Shown here: positions 26,631 to 35,636 of the stretch, piece after piece
Layout: each line of letters opens with the position of its first letter
Position numbering within the stretch: the first letter of the stretch is position 1
Source of the DNA: Corynebacterium sp. ACRPH
GTDB lineage: Bacteria > Actinomycetota > Actinomycetes > Mycobacteriales > Mycobacteriaceae
NCBI RefSeq assembly: GCF_022347285.1
Contig: NZ_JAKRND010000001.1
Location: forward strand, 62,001 to 126,000
Length of the DNA: 64,000 nucleotides
Reading direction: 5' to 3'
Program-made: the position numbers and the translations under genes
Notes under the pieces: generated by a model
Databases searched by the model: none
The model's input: the letters and a program-made list of their open reading frames with translations, nothing else
Told to the model about the DNA's origin: nothing

Positions 26631-27629
26631 CTAGAGGTACTTGTAAACGTCAGCGGGGGTCAGGCCACGGCCAACCATCACGACTTGCAGCCAGTACAGC
26701 AGCTGGGAGATCTCCTCGGCCAGCTCCTCGTCAGACTCGTACTCCGCGGCCAGCCACACCTCGCCGGCCTCTTCGACGATCTTCTTGCCCTGGAAATGCA
26801 CCCCGGCGTCCAGAGCCTTGACCGTGCCGGAGCCCTCGGGGCGCTCCTTGGCGCGGGAAGACAACTCGGCGAAAAGGGAATCGAAGGTCTTGAGTTCTTG
26901 TTCGTTCACGCCTTCCATTGTGGCAGATCGCACATCGGCCGGCGCAGTGCGCCCCAGCTCTGCGTAAATTCGGCGCAGATCCTCCAATGCGTAGCCTCTC
27001 AAGTCCTGGGCTCCCTCGCGCAGCTCGGCCAGGGTGCGCACCCCCTCCGGGATCGCGGTCTCCGGGTCGGTGGGAGCGCCCAGCACGCGGCAGCCCGCGT
27101 CACGGGCGGCAGTCATGCCCGTGGTGGAATCCTCCACCACCAGGCACTCGTCGGGGGCGAAACCAAAGCGCGCGGCGGCGGTGGCGTAGATATCCGGGGC
27201 GGGCTTGCCATTGGGTACTTCGTCGCCGCACAGGGTGAAGTCGAAGAACTCGCGGCCAATGGAGTTCAGCGAAACCTCCGTCAGGGCGCGGTTCGTGTTT
27301 GTCACCAGCGCCATCGGGAACCCGGCGGCCTTGGCCTCGCTAAGAATCTTCCTGATACCGGGGCGGAACTCCAGCTGCCCCGCAAGGAGCTCCTCGACGC
27401 GCGTGTACATGAAGTTAAGCCAGTCGGCCTTGGCGGCGTCATCAAGCACCAACCCCGCATGAGCCGCGCAGATCTCGACGGTGGTGGGGGTGGTCGCGCC
27501 GACCGTCTTCTCGCGTACCTCCGCGGTCAGCGGGCGCCCCATCTTCTCGCCCATCTCGAAGGTTGCGATGCCCCACAGCGGTTCGGTATCGACCAGGGTG
27601 CCGTCCATGTCCCAAAGTATTGCTTTCAT
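26631..27629 (-). CDS. hisE: HAD phosphatase fused in frame to phosphoribosyl-ATP pyrophosphatase HisE
   Basis: One 332-residue frame holds two domains. Residues 1 to about 215 are a HAD-superfamily phosphatase of the beta-phosphoglucomutase type: [30 protein letters not shown] and [16 protein letters not shown]. Residues about 246-332 are HisE, the second histidine enzyme: [31 protein letters not shown] and [14 protein letters not shown]. No stop separates them. An internal ATG at 26918 ([10 protein letters not shown]) could give a separate 95-residue HisE but has no convincing ribosome binding site. So this is either a fusion enzyme or nested in-frame genes. The HAD substrate is unknown. 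hisG follows. Confidence 0.88.
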   Translation of the reverse strand: MKAILWDMDGTLVDTEPLWGIATFEMGEKMGRPLTAEVREKTVGATTPTTVEICAAHAGLVLDDAAKADWLNFMYTRVEELLAGQLEFRPGIRKILSEAKAAGFPMALVTNTNRALTEVSLNSIGREFFDFTLCGDEVPNGKPAPDIYATAAARFGFAPDECLVVEDSTTGMTAARDAGCRVLGAPTDPETAIPEGVRTLAELREGAQDLRGYALEDLRRIYAELGRTAPADVRSATMEGVNEQELKTFDSLFAELSSRAKERPEGSGTVKALDAGVHFQGKKIVEEAGEVWLAAEYESDEELAEEISQLLYWLQVVMVGRGLTPADVYKYL

Positions 27630-27721
27630 GATGCCGTTCAGTTTAGGTCAATTGCGCTTCCCACCGGCGCCCCTGTGCCATAGTTAGTGACGTAGGACAC
27701 ACCCCAGGAGTAAGGAGCACG

Positions 27722-28567
27722 ATGAGCGAGCAGTCGGCATACTTCGTCCCCGGCAAGGTCACGGAGGAAGAAGGCCAGATCTACCGCAACTACCACCCCA
27801 CCCAGCACACGGAAAGCCCCTGGGGGCCGGGCTTCCAGCACGGCTCCCCGCCCGCCGCGCTGGTAGCCACGGTGCTGGAAGACGGCGCGCGCGATGCCGG
27901 GCTGTCCCTGGAAGAGGGCCGTTTTAGCCGCATGACCGTGGAGATCCTGGGCGCGGTGCCGCTCAGCGAGCTGCGCACCCACGCGCGGGTGGTGCGCCCC
28001 GGAAAGCGCATCAGCTTCCTGGAGGCCATCGTCACCGACGAATCCGGCCGCGAGTTTATCCGCGGCTCCGGCTGGTGGATCCGCCGCGGGGATACAAAGG
28101 AGATCGAGCGCACCGTCGGCGAGCCGATGCCTGGCCCGGCCGGCGCCGGGGATGGCAGCGACTTCCTCGAACGCTGGGCCAGTGGTTACATCAACTCCAT
28201 CGAGGCCCGCCGTGCCGACCTGGACGAGCGCCACCTGAACGTCGACGAATCCCGCAACCCCGCAATCTACTGGTCGCGCACCGACCTGCCCGCCGTCGAG
28301 GGTAAGGAAGATTCCACGTGGGTGCGCCTGATGAAGACGGTGGACATCGCCAACGGCCTGAATAACCTGCTGGATACGGACAAGTGGACGTACATGAACG
28401 TCGACACCACCGTCTACCTGCACCACGAGATGCGCGGAGAGTGGCTGGGCCTATCCGCGGAGGCCAACTACGGCACCGACGGCATCGGCACCACCGTCAC
28501 GCGGATCTACGACGAGCAGGGGCTCATCGGCACCTGCAACCAGGGGATCATGCTGGCCCCGCGCTAG
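27722..28567 (+). CDS. Acyl-CoA thioesterase-like (TesB/hot-dog) protein
   Basis: A 281-residue double hot-dog protein. HGSPPAALVATVLED near residue 40 corresponds to the first hot-dog active-site helix, and RFSRMTVEILGAVPL and RGEWLGLSAEANYG match strands of TesB-like thioesterases. Probably hydrolyses acyl-CoAs or binds acyl groups; the substrate is not deducible. A good AAGGAG precedes the ATG at 27722. It ends in a 4-bp overlap with the convergent gene. Confidence 0.75.
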   Translation: MSEQSAYFVPGKVTEEEGQIYRNYHPTQHTESPWGPGFQHGSPPAALVATVLEDGARDAGLSLEEGRFSRMTVEILGAVPLSELRTHARVVRPGKRISFLEAIVTDESGREFIRGSGWWIRRGDTKEIERTVGEPMPGPAGAGDGSDFLERWASGYINSIEARRADLDERHLNVDESRNPAIYWSRTDLPAVEGKEDSTWVRLMKTVDIANGLNNLLDTDKWTYMNVDTTVYLHHEMRGEWLGLSAEANYGTDGIGTTVTRIYDEQGLIGTCNQGIMLAPR

Positions 28568-29040
28568 GCCTCGCAGACGGCCTCGGCCTGAGTGGTCACG
28601 AACATCTCGTCGGCATCCAGGTCTACGGCCAGTTTCTCCACCAGGGCGAGCAGGTCCTTGATCTCCTCGTCCTCCAACAGCGCCTCCTCGTGGCGGGCGG
28701 AGAGCGCCTTGAGCTTCTCGATGTGCTGGTTGATCACGGCTGCGATAGCCAGGGTGGTTGCGGTGGGCTGCTCGTCCGCGCTTTCCTCCGTGTTCTGCAG
28801 GTGCAGGGAGGCGGCGATTTTTGTCAGCTCTGCTTCGCTGCTGGCGGCCACGGACTGCGCGGCCTGCAGCATGCCGTCGACGATGGCCTGGGCGTCGTCC
28901 ACCGCGGACTCTGGGTACGGAGCCTCCCAAAACTCGCGATCCTCGTCGCGCAGGTAGCTGCCTGTCGCCATTTGGCGCAGGTTGTCGAGGAACTCCTCGC
29001 GGGCGGATGTGGTGGCTGTGCTCAGCTGTGTGGTGCTCAT
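28564..29040 (-). CDS. Hypothetical acidic helical protein
   Basis: A 158-residue soluble protein, strongly acidic and rich in Ala, Glu and Leu. Several predicted helices are visible (AREEFLDNLRQMA, AVINQHIEKLKALSARHEEAL, DLLALVEKLAVDLDADEM). No signal peptide, membrane segment or catalytic motif. I do not recognise a family. It lies 24 bp downstream in the reverse direction from mshC and could be the last gene of the uppP-mshC series. Confidence 0.55.
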   Translation of the reverse strand: MSTTQLSTATTSAREEFLDNLRQMATGSYLRDEDREFWEAPYPESAVDDAQAIVDGMLQAAQSVAASSEAELTKIAASLHLQNTEESADEQPTATTLAIAAVINQHIEKLKALSARHEEALLEDEEIKDLLALVEKLAVDLDADEMFVTTQAEAVCEA

Positions 29041-29064
29041 AAGAGACAGTTTGCCCTGTGCGAG

Positions 29065-30312
29065 CTAGAGTCGCACGCCCAGCAGCGCATAGATTGCGGT
29101 TTTTATTTCTGACGCCGCAGCCTCGTCCCCTGCCACCCCAGCCTTGGTGGCGGCGGCCCAGTCGTCGAGCGCCTCCAGGGCCGCCGCCGTGTCGAGGTCG
29201 TTGGCCAGGTGGCCGCGGACGGTGGCTACCAGCTCGCGGGCCTCGTCGGTCGTGGTGGAGCCTGCGGCCAGGGCCGCCCGCCAGGTGGCCAGGCGATGCT
29301 CGGCGTGAGCCAGCACTTCCTTGGTCCAGTCGCGGTCCTGGCGATAGTGGCCCGCGTACACGCCCAGGCGGATGGCCGCGGGCTCGTGGCCGGCGGCGGT
29401 GAGCTTGGAGACGAACACGAGGTTGCCCAGCGACTTGCTCATCTTGGTGCCGTCCAGGCCGATCATGCCGGTGTGGACGTAGTGGTGGGCCATGCGATCT
29501 ACTCCGTGGGCGGCCTCGGCGTGGGTGGCGGAGAACTCGTGGTGCGGGAAGCGCAGGTCGCTGCCGCCACCTTGGATTGCGAAGGGGGCGCCTAGACGGT
29601 TGACGGCAATGGCTGAGCATTCGATGTGCCAGCCGGGGCGACCGGCGCCAAAGGGAGACTCCCACTTCGGCTCGCCGTCGCGGTGGGCGCGCCACAGTAG
29701 CGCGTCCATCGGGTGCCGCTTGCCGGGGCGCTCCGGGTCTCCCCCACGCTCGGCGAAGAACTCCGCCATCTGCTCTTCGCTGTAGCGGGACTCATAGCCG
29801 AACTGCGGCAGGAAGGTGTAGTCGGCGTAGATGTCCGGGTATTTGTCGCCCTCCAGCTGGTAGGCGGCGCCGACTTCCAGGAGCTTGGCCACCATCTCGA
29901 TGACCTCGTCGATGGATTCCATCGCGCCGATGTAGTCGCGCGGCGGGATGACCGCCAGGTCCTCCATGTCGGAGCGGAACAGGTCGATCTGGCTGGTGCC
30001 CAGATCCTGCCAATCCACCCCGTCCCGCTCGGCGCGCTCGAACAGCGGATCGTCCACGTCGGTGATGTTCTGCACGTAGTGCACGCCGTGCCCGCCCGCG
30101 CGCAGGTAGCGGTGGATCAGGTCGAAGGTCAGATAGGTGGCTGCGTGGCCCAGGTGGGTGGAGTCGTACGGAGTAATGCCGCAGACGTACATCCCCACCT
30201 CCCCGGCGGGAATCTCGACGGGTTTCACCACGTCGTCGGCGGTGTCGTACAGGCGAAGCTGCGGGGCTTCACCCGGCAGCTGTGGGACTTCCGGTTCGGG
30301 CCAAGAGTGCAT
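29065..30312 (-). CDS. mshC: Mycothiol ligase MshC (Cys-GlcN-Ins ligase)
   Basis: A 415-residue class-I cysteinyl-tRNA-synthetase-like enzyme that condenses cysteine with GlcN-Ins in mycothiol synthesis. The zinc Cys and HIGH motifs are in [21 protein letters not shown] (split here as C41 region and THLGH), and [10 protein letters not shown] is the KMSKS loop. The long tRNA-binding part of CysRS is missing, which distinguishes MshC. Start at ATG 30312 follows a TAGAAT hexamer by 8 nt, with no ribosome binding site, so a leaderless mRNA is likely. Mycothiol production fits an actinobacterium. Confidence 0.93.
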   Translation of the reverse strand: MHSWPEPEVPQLPGEAPQLRLYDTADDVVKPVEIPAGEVGMYVCGITPYDSTHLGHAATYLTFDLIHRYLRAGGHGVHYVQNITDVDDPLFERAERDGVDWQDLGTSQIDLFRSDMEDLAVIPPRDYIGAMESIDEVIEMVAKLLEVGAAYQLEGDKYPDIYADYTFLPQFGYESRYSEEQMAEFFAERGGDPERPGKRHPMDALLWRAHRDGEPKWESPFGAGRPGWHIECSAIAVNRLGAPFAIQGGGSDLRFPHHEFSATHAEAAHGVDRMAHHYVHTGMIGLDGTKMSKSLGNLVFVSKLTAAGHEPAAIRLGVYAGHYRQDRDWTKEVLAHAEHRLATWRAALAAGSTTTDEARELVATVRGHLANDLDTAAALEALDDWAAATKAGVAGDEAAASEIKTAIYALLGVRL

Positions 30313-30320
30313 GGGTTCCG

Positions 30321-30326
30321 ATTCTA
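30321..30326 (-). promoter_or_regulatory. Candidate -10 of leaderless mshC mRNA
   Basis: TAGAAT on the minus strand ends 8 nt before the mshC ATG. It overlaps the uppP stop region, so mshC may be transcribed separately from uppP. Confidence 0.45.
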
Positions 30327-31196
30327 GGCTGGCAGTACCCCGAATGCGAGCAGGGCCATGACCGCCAGGCCCAGCGGGATGCGCCACAGCGCGAACCAGG
30401 CAAAGGAGTGGTTGGCCACGAACTTCAGCAGCCAGGCGATAGACGCATAGCCCACGGCAAAGGCAATTGCGGTGCCCACGAACAACTGGGCGCCTGAGGC
30501 GGCCTGTCCGGCGTCGGGGCTAAAGGCGTCAGGAAGCGAGAAAAGCCCCGAGGCCAGCACAGCAGGGATGGCGAGCAGGAAAGAGTAACGGGTGGCGACC
30601 TCGCGATCCAGGTTCAAGAACAGGCCAGCCGAGACCGTGCCGCCGGAGCGGGACACACCCGGGATGAGCGCCAGGCACTGCGCGAAGCCCATGATCACCG
30701 AATCGCGCATGGTCAGCTGGTCGAAGCTGCGCTCGCGGCGGCCCATGCGCTCGGCGAGGATGAAGACGAAGGAGAACAGCACCAGCATCGTGGCGGTGAT
30801 CCAGAGATTGCGCAGGTTATCGCGGATCAGGTCCTTGCCCAGGTAGCCCAGTACGGCCACGGGCAGGGTACCGACGATGACCATCCAGCCCATCCGGTAG
30901 TCGAAGGTCTGGCGGTGAACGCGGCGGCCGTGCTTTCCGGTGAGGTCGGTGAGCCACTCCCACACGCCCTTGCACCAGGCGCTGGCGATGTTCCAGATGT
31001 CCTTGGCGAAGAACACCAGCACTGCCAGTTCTGTGCCCAACTGGATAACGGCCGTGAATGACGCGCCGGCATCTTCGCCCCACAACAGGGTGGAAAAGAT
31101 GCGCAGGTGGCCGGACGAAGACACAGGTAGGAACTCCGTGAGGCCTTGGATAAGCGACAGAATGATCGTCTGCGCCCAAGTCATATCTGTAGTCAT
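30324..31196 (-). CDS. uppP: Undecaprenyl-diphosphatase UppP (BacA)
   Basis: A 290-residue polytopic enzyme that dephosphorylates undecaprenyl diphosphate to recycle the carrier for peptidoglycan and other envelope polymers. Diagnostic motifs are [17 protein letters not shown] and [16 protein letters not shown]. Start at ATG 31196; the frame stays open upstream into the divergent lipoprotein gene, but TAGGCT lies 8 nt before this ATG, supporting a leaderless start here. Confidence 0.93.
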   Translation of the reverse strand: MTTDMTWAQTIILSLIQGLTEFLPVSSSGHLRIFSTLLWGEDAGASFTAVIQLGTELAVLVFFAKDIWNIASAWCKGVWEWLTDLTGKHGRRVHRQTFDYRMGWMVIVGTLPVAVLGYLGKDLIRDNLRNLWITATMLVLFSFVFILAERMGRRERSFDQLTMRDSVIMGFAQCLALIPGVSRSGGTVSAGLFLNLDREVATRYSFLLAIPAVLASGLFSLPDAFSPDAGQAASGAQLFVGTAIAFAVGYASIAWLLKFVANHSFAWFALWRIPLGLAVMALLAFGVLPA

Positions 31197-31204
31197 GGGG
31201 ATTG

Positions 31205-31258
31205 AGCCTAGTCCTTCTCCCCCGCCTTGAAAGAGTGACGTGGCCGGACTGGTAGCGT
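31205..31258. promoter_or_regulatory. Divergent leaderless promoters of uppP and the lipoprotein gene
   Basis: On the minus strand TAGGCT (31205-31210) ends 8 nt before the uppP ATG. On the plus strand TAGCGT (31253-31258) ends 8 nt before the GTG at 31267, with a TTGAAA at 31227-31232 that is somewhat far (20 bp) for a -35. Neither gene has a ribosome binding site. Confidence 0.45.
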
Positions 31259-31266
31259 TAGAACTT

Positions 31267-32388
31267 GTGAATGTGCACGTCAATCGCTTTAGCCGAACCC
31301 TCTGTGTGACCGCCACTGCCGCCCTGGCTCTGGGGGCACTTACTGCCTGTGGATCCGACGATCCGGTAGACAACGCGCCCGTTGCCGGTGAGCCCGCGCA
31401 GCCACAGGACTCCCCTGATAGCTCCTCCGGCCTGGGCGAGCAGATCAAGCTGGATGCGCCTACCCTCGGGGCCGCGCGCATCGGCCTTTCTGCCGACGAG
31501 AACGCGCCGGGGGCGAACCAGGTTGCGATACTTACGAAGGGCAAGGTGCACTTTATTGACGCCACCAGCCCCAAGGACGAGCCGCGTCAGGTAGATGTGG
31601 ATGATTCCTGCGACAACATTTCCACCACCGCGACTGGCGTGGCGGTGGCTTGTCAGGACAAGGCAATTGAGCTGGGTCCGGACGGTAAGGAAATTCGCAG
31701 TCTGGATGTGGACGGCAAGGTGACCACCGTGACCTTCCTGGATAACGGCAAGGCTGTGCTGGGCAAAGCTGGCGAGGATAAGGCCCGCTTCTACGACAAG
31801 GACGGCAACGAGACCGGCGATGCGATCGTAAGTCGTAGCCTGGACGAGGCCGTGTTAGTCAATCCTCACGGACGCGGGCAGCGCGTGGCGCTAATTGACC
31901 GGGGGCAGACCAGCATTAACGATGTGGACGTGGACGATGGCTCGCTGAATGCTTCCCTGCGCATTGGCCAGGGCGTGGGGCAGGTGGCCACTGGACGCGG
32001 TGACGACGGGGTGCTAGTCGCCAGTGACGCGCGCCAAAACCAGATGCTGATTTACACCATGAACGACGTTGTGCGCCTCCACCAGGCGATCCCCACGAAG
32101 GCTTCCCCGTGGGGCGTGGCGTGGGACGCGAAGCGCCAGCTGGCCTGGGTCGGCTCGACAGAAGAAAATAAGCTTACGTCCTTCCGCATTGATAGCGGTG
32201 CGCCCATGAAGGTTGCCGAGATAGAGGCACCGAGCAAGGTGCGCGAAGTTATGGACGTCGCCAGCGGCGCGTTGGTGCTGGTCACAGAGGACGGCAAGGT
32301 CAATGTGTACAGCGCACAGAGTGTGGATGACGCGGTGAAGGATAAGCAGACGACGCCGGATGAAGAGTATCCGGTGAAGAAGGGATAA
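31267..32388 (+). CDS. Secreted lipoprotein with beta-propeller-like repeats
   Basis: About 373 residues. The N-terminus is a lipoprotein signal peptide ([19 protein letters not shown]) with lipobox LTAC-G. The mature region repeats short units such as [38 protein letters not shown] and [19 protein letters not shown], typical of a surface-exposed beta-propeller. A homologous lipoprotein lies between uppP and pyrD in C. glutamicum (recalled). The function is unknown. Start taken as GTG 31267; GTG 31273 is also possible. Lnt in this window would acylate it. Confidence 0.8.
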   Translation: MNVHVNRFSRTLCVTATAALALGALTACGSDDPVDNAPVAGEPAQPQDSPDSSSGLGEQIKLDAPTLGAARIGLSADENAPGANQVAILTKGKVHFIDATSPKDEPRQVDVDDSCDNISTTATGVAVACQDKAIELGPDGKEIRSLDVDGKVTTVTFLDNGKAVLGKAGEDKARFYDKDGNETGDAIVSRSLDEAVLVNPHGRGQRVALIDRGQTSINDVDVDDGSLNASLRIGQGVGQVATGRGDDGVLVASDARQNQMLIYTMNDVVRLHQAIPTKASPWGVAWDAKRQLAWVGSTEENKLTSFRIDSGAPMKVAEIEAPSKVREVMDVASGALVLVTEDGKVNVYSAQSVDDAVKDKQTTPDEEYPVKKG

Positions 32389-32401
32389 AAGGGGATCAGA
32401 A

Positions 32402-33505
32402 ATGCTGAAGAAGTTTCGCCACGGCGCCTATCAGATGGCGCTGAAGGGGATGTTTACCCTGCGCCCAGAGCGCATCCACGGACTAATGTCCCGCGGCTTG
32501 CAGCAGGTGGCGGGATCCAGGGCTGCCCTCTCCGCTATGGATGGCGCGCTGGCCGTGCACGATGAGGCGCTGAGCCAGCAGATCGCCGGGATCACCTTCC
32601 CGCGTCCGCTCGGCCTAGCCGCGGGATTCGACAAGGACGCCAAAGAGGTCGACGCCTGGGGCCCGCTGGGCTTCGGCTTCGCGGAGATCGGCACCGTAAC
32701 TGCCCTGGCACAGCCAGGAAACCCCACCCCGCGACTGTTCCGCCTACCGGAGGACAAGGCCATCCTCAACCGCATGGGGTTCAACAACGAGGGCTCCCGC
32801 GCAGCCGCTATGCGCTTGCAGAAGCGCAGCACGGACATCCCGGTGGGCGCGAACCTGGGCAAGTCCAAGCTGGTGGCTGCCGAGATTGCGGATCGCGACT
32901 ACCGCGAGTCAGCCAAGGCAATCGGCGGGGTGGCCGACTACCTGGTGATCAACGTCTCCTCCCCCAACACCCCGGGGCTGCGCGACCTGCAGGCGGTGGA
33001 GTCCCTGCGCCCGATCATCCGTGCAGTGCAGGAGGAAAGCAGCCGCCCACTGTTCGTGAAGATCGCCCCGGACCTGAGCGATGAGGACATCGACAAGGTC
33101 TGCGACCTGGCCATCGAGATGGGCGTGACGGGGCTGATCGCCACGAACACCACCATCAGCCGCGAGGGGCTGAAGACCCCGGCACACGAGATGGAGGCGA
33201 TGGGTGCGGGCGGAATTTCCGGCGCTCCGGTGGCGGCCCGCGCGCTGGAGGTGCTGCGCCGCCTGGCGGCCCGCGCCGACGGGAAGCTGGTTTTGATCGG
33301 CGTGGGCGGAATCGACTCCCCGCGTGCAGCGTGGGAGCGCATCGCCGCTGGTGCCAGCCTGATCCAGGGCTACACACCGTTCATCTACGGCGGCCCGGAT
33401 TGGATCCGCGAGATCCACCAGGGTCTGTCCGCACAGCTGAAAGCCCACGGCCTGGAGAACATCTCGCAGGCCGTGGGCAGCGGGTTGCCGTGGGTGGAGG
33501 CCTAA
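32402..33505 (+). CDS. pyrD: Dihydroorotate dehydrogenase (quinone), class 2
   Basis: A 367-residue membrane-associated flavoenzyme oxidising dihydroorotate with quinone in pyrimidine synthesis. The N-terminal helices that insert in the membrane are present; AAGFDKDA, NRMGFNNEGS, and NVSSPNTPGLRDLQ, in which Ser rather than Cys serves as catalytic base, mark class 2. GGIDSPRAAWERIAAGASL is the FMN phosphate site. It follows the lipoprotein gene by 13 bp in the same direction. Confidence 0.95.
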   Translation: MLKKFRHGAYQMALKGMFTLRPERIHGLMSRGLQQVAGSRAALSAMDGALAVHDEALSQQIAGITFPRPLGLAAGFDKDAKEVDAWGPLGFGFAEIGTVTALAQPGNPTPRLFRLPEDKAILNRMGFNNEGSRAAAMRLQKRSTDIPVGANLGKSKLVAAEIADRDYRESAKAIGGVADYLVINVSSPNTPGLRDLQAVESLRPIIRAVQEESSRPLFVKIAPDLSDEDIDKVCDLAIEMGVTGLIATNTTISREGLKTPAHEMEAMGAGGISGAPVAARALEVLRRLAARADGKLVLIGVGGIDSPRAAWERIAAGASLIQGYTPFIYGGPDWIREIHQGLSAQLKAHGLENISQAVGSGLPWVEA

Positions 33506-33506
33506 A

Positions 33507-34064
33507 CTAGTTTTCTGCCCATCCCCAGATGATGCCGCGGGCGGTCGCCTTGAAGTTCAGGTTAAAGCCCAGGACGGTCGGGGTTTGGCGGTCATCGATG
33601 TCCAGCTCCTCGCCCACCGCATGGACGGCGAACAAGTAGCGGTGTGGGCCGTGGCCGGCCGGCGGGTTGGCGCCGTAGTAGCCCCAGGAACGGCTGTCGC
33701 CGCGTAGCGCCACCGCCCCCTCGGGCAGGCCGCTTAGGTCCTCGTTGCCAGCACCGAGAGGCAGGGAGGTTACATCCGCCGGAATGTTAAAGACTGCCCA
33801 GTGCCAGAAGCCGCTGGCCGTAGGGGCGTCCGGATCAAAACAGGTAACCGCGTAAGTCTTCGTGCCCTCCGGGCCTTTAGACCAGCTCAGCTGGGGCGAG
33901 ACGTCGTTGCCTCCCAGCTGGTCCTCGGGTAGACGATCGCCGTCGGCGAAGGTCTCGCTGGTGACCTCCAGTGCGGGCAGGTCCGTCAGCGGCGCGTACG
34001 GATCCGGGCCGGGGAAACGGTCGTCGATATAAGTGGGCTGGTGCTGTGCGTTGTTATCGGACAT
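33507..34064 (-). CDS. YbhB/YbcL-type PEBP protein
   Basis: A 185-residue phosphatidylethanolamine-binding-protein family member. CFDPDAPTASGFWHW and the GHGPHRYLFAVHAV segment form the conserved ligand pocket. No signal peptide, so cytoplasmic. Bacterial members have no agreed role. TAGCGT lies 6 nt before the ATG on the minus strand. It ends 1 bp from the pyrD stop in convergent orientation. Confidence 0.88.
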   Translation of the reverse strand: MSDNNAQHQPTYIDDRFPGPDPYAPLTDLPALEVTSETFADGDRLPEDQLGGNDVSPQLSWSKGPEGTKTYAVTCFDPDAPTASGFWHWAVFNIPADVTSLPLGAGNEDLSGLPEGAVALRGDSRSWGYYGANPPAGHGPHRYLFAVHAVGEELDIDDRQTPTVLGFNLNFKATARGIIWGWAEN

Positions 34065-34215
34065 AGCACCACGCTAGTCAAAGCTTTCGACGAGCGCACT
34101 AAAGTGCTTATCCATATACAAGTAACTCGTCCTGACCTGTGTATTTGTGTAAATCACTGGCTTGGCATTAAAGTGACGGGAGTTGCCACCACTTCTCGTG
34201 GTGTGCGCAACCCAA

Positions 34216-34301
34216 GTCCGGGTGGCGGAATGGCAGACGCGCTAGCTTGAGGTGCTAGTGTCCTATTAACGGACGTGGGGGTTCAAGTCCCCCTCCGGAC
34301 A
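34216..34301 (+). tRNA. tRNA-Leu (anticodon GAG)
   Basis: An 86-nt type II tRNA. Acceptor GTCCGGG (34216-34222) pairs with TCCGGAC (34294-34300); the anticodon stem CTAGC/GCTAG encloses TTGAGGT with GAG at 34249-34251; a long variable arm (GTCC...GGAC) and the T-arm GGGGG-TTCAAGT-CCCCC follow. The discriminator A is at 34301 and CCA is not encoded. The next gene's ATG begins only 4 nt later. Confidence 0.95.
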
Positions 34302-34305
34302 CAAC

Positions 34306-35013
34306 ATGAAAATCCCCCGCTTTGTAGGCCACGCCTTTAGCGCGTGGTGGGGGCTAAAGCTGCGGTACCGCTTCCTAAGCGTCCTCGTGTCCATCCTGCT
34401 GGTCGCTTTCGTCTACTTCGTCCCGAAACCCGCGGTGGAGGATATTCGCACCTGGGTGGCCTCCTCGGGCGCGTGGGCGCCGTTGACTTTTGTGGTGCTG
34501 TTGGTCGCCTTTACCCAGCTGCCGCTCCCCCGCACCATCTGGACCATTGCCGCAGGAGTGATGTTCGGGTCCCTGTGGGGTTCAGTGCTGGCGCTGGTGG
34601 GCGTGGGCGCCTCTGCCGCGCTGTCGCTGGTTTTGGTGCATGCCGTCGGTGGCAAGTGGGTGGAAAAGAAGACCCGCGATGCCCAGCGCATCCAGTTTCT
34701 GCAGGAAAGGATCGCCGAGCGCGGCTGGATTGCCGTGCTGGGGCTGCGCATGGTTCCGGCCATACCCTTCTCGCTGCTGAACTACGCCTGTGGGCTGAGC
34801 CGCATCCCGTTTGTGCCCTATGTGCTGGCCACAATCGTGGGTTCTGCGCCGAACACCATCGCCACGGCCATGGCCTCCGACGCGCTCGCAACGGGCGGTC
34901 AGCCGTGGATTCTGCTCCTCAGCGTTGTGGTGGTGTGCGCCGGTTTCGCGCTCGCCGCGAACGAGATTCGACTCTGGCGCCAGCTGCGCAAAGCCAATGA
35001 AGTAGGTTTATAA
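34306..35013 (+). CDS. TVP38/TMEM64 (VTT/DedA-like) membrane protein
   Basis: A 235-residue polytopic protein of the VTT/DedA superfamily. Features: TM1 ([18 protein letters not shown]), the re-entrant region [21 protein letters not shown], and [20 protein letters not shown], matching the conserved second motif. Related proteins move phospholipids or undecaprenyl phosphate between leaflets. The ATG lies 4 nt after the tRNA-Leu 3' end and has no ribosome binding site, so its mRNA may be produced by tRNA processing. The downstream gene starts 3 nt after its stop. Confidence 0.85.
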   Translation: MKIPRFVGHAFSAWWGLKLRYRFLSVLVSILLVAFVYFVPKPAVEDIRTWVASSGAWAPLTFVVLLVAFTQLPLPRTIWTIAAGVMFGSLWGSVLALVGVGASAALSLVLVHAVGGKWVEKKTRDAQRIQFLQERIAERGWIAVLGLRMVPAIPFSLLNYACGLSRIPFVPYVLATIVGSAPNTIATAMASDALATGGQPWILLLSVVVVCAGFALAANEIRLWRQLRKANEVGL

Positions 35014-35015
35014 AC

Positions 35016-35636
35016 ATGTTTGCCGTGTATGCCGCCTATCGGGGCCGTTCGCAACGCCGTGGAGAGTACGTCCGCGACGTCGCGGCGGCGCTGGAGCGAT
35101 CCTCGATGGTCGAGTCCGTGGAGATGAAGGGCATCGAGGACTTCGTCTGCATCGCGCCAGGCCCCGACGAGGCCGGCGGTCTGGTGATGTCTTTGCTGCA
35201 GGCGGGTGACTTCGCGCTCGGCATTGGCTCGGTGGTTGCGGAGGTTGATGGGGACGCCCCGTCGTCCGTGGAAGAGACCATCGGTGCAGCCACCCGCGCG
35301 GTGACCCGCTCGCAGCGTGCGGGTGCGGTATCGGTGCGGATTGAGAAGCCAGGCCCGGGCGGTGTGATCGCCCCGGGGCGGGCGGCCGAAGTCGCCCAGG
35401 ACATCGCGGCGGCCTTCACCCTGCTGGCCCACGTGCTGGCGCGGCGCACAAAGGAGGGCCGCGAGGCCACTGCCCTGCTGCGCGCTGGGCACTTGCAGGC
35501 CGAGGCGGCGGAAATTGTGGGCATCAGCAAGCAGGCGATGAGTCAGCGGCTGGCCGCAGCGGGCTGGCATGCGGAGCAGGCCGGCTGGACCCTGGCCGTG
35601 CACATGCTGGCCAGGGCAGACGAGCTAAAGAACTAG
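35016..35636 (+). CDS. Hypothetical protein with C-terminal helix-turn-helix-like segment
   Basis: A 206-residue soluble protein beginning MFAVYAAYRGRSQRRGEYV. The N-terminal two thirds (to about residue 125) has no motif I recognise. The C-terminal part, TALLRAGHLQAEAAEIVGIS followed by KQAMSQRLAAAG, reads like a sigma-70 region 4 or SatD-type helix-turn-helix, so a DNA-binding role is plausible. It sits 3 bp downstream of the VTT gene and overlaps the convergent SPFH gene by 4 bp. Confidence 0.6.
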   Translation: MFAVYAAYRGRSQRRGEYVRDVAAALERSSMVESVEMKGIEDFVCIAPGPDEAGGLVMSLLQAGDFALGIGSVVAEVDGDAPSSVEETIGAATRAVTRSQRAGAVSVRIEKPGPGGVIAPGRAAEVAQDIAAAFTLLAHVLARRTKEGREATALLRAGHLQAEAAEIVGISKQAMSQRLAAAGWHAEQAGWTLAVHMLARADELKN

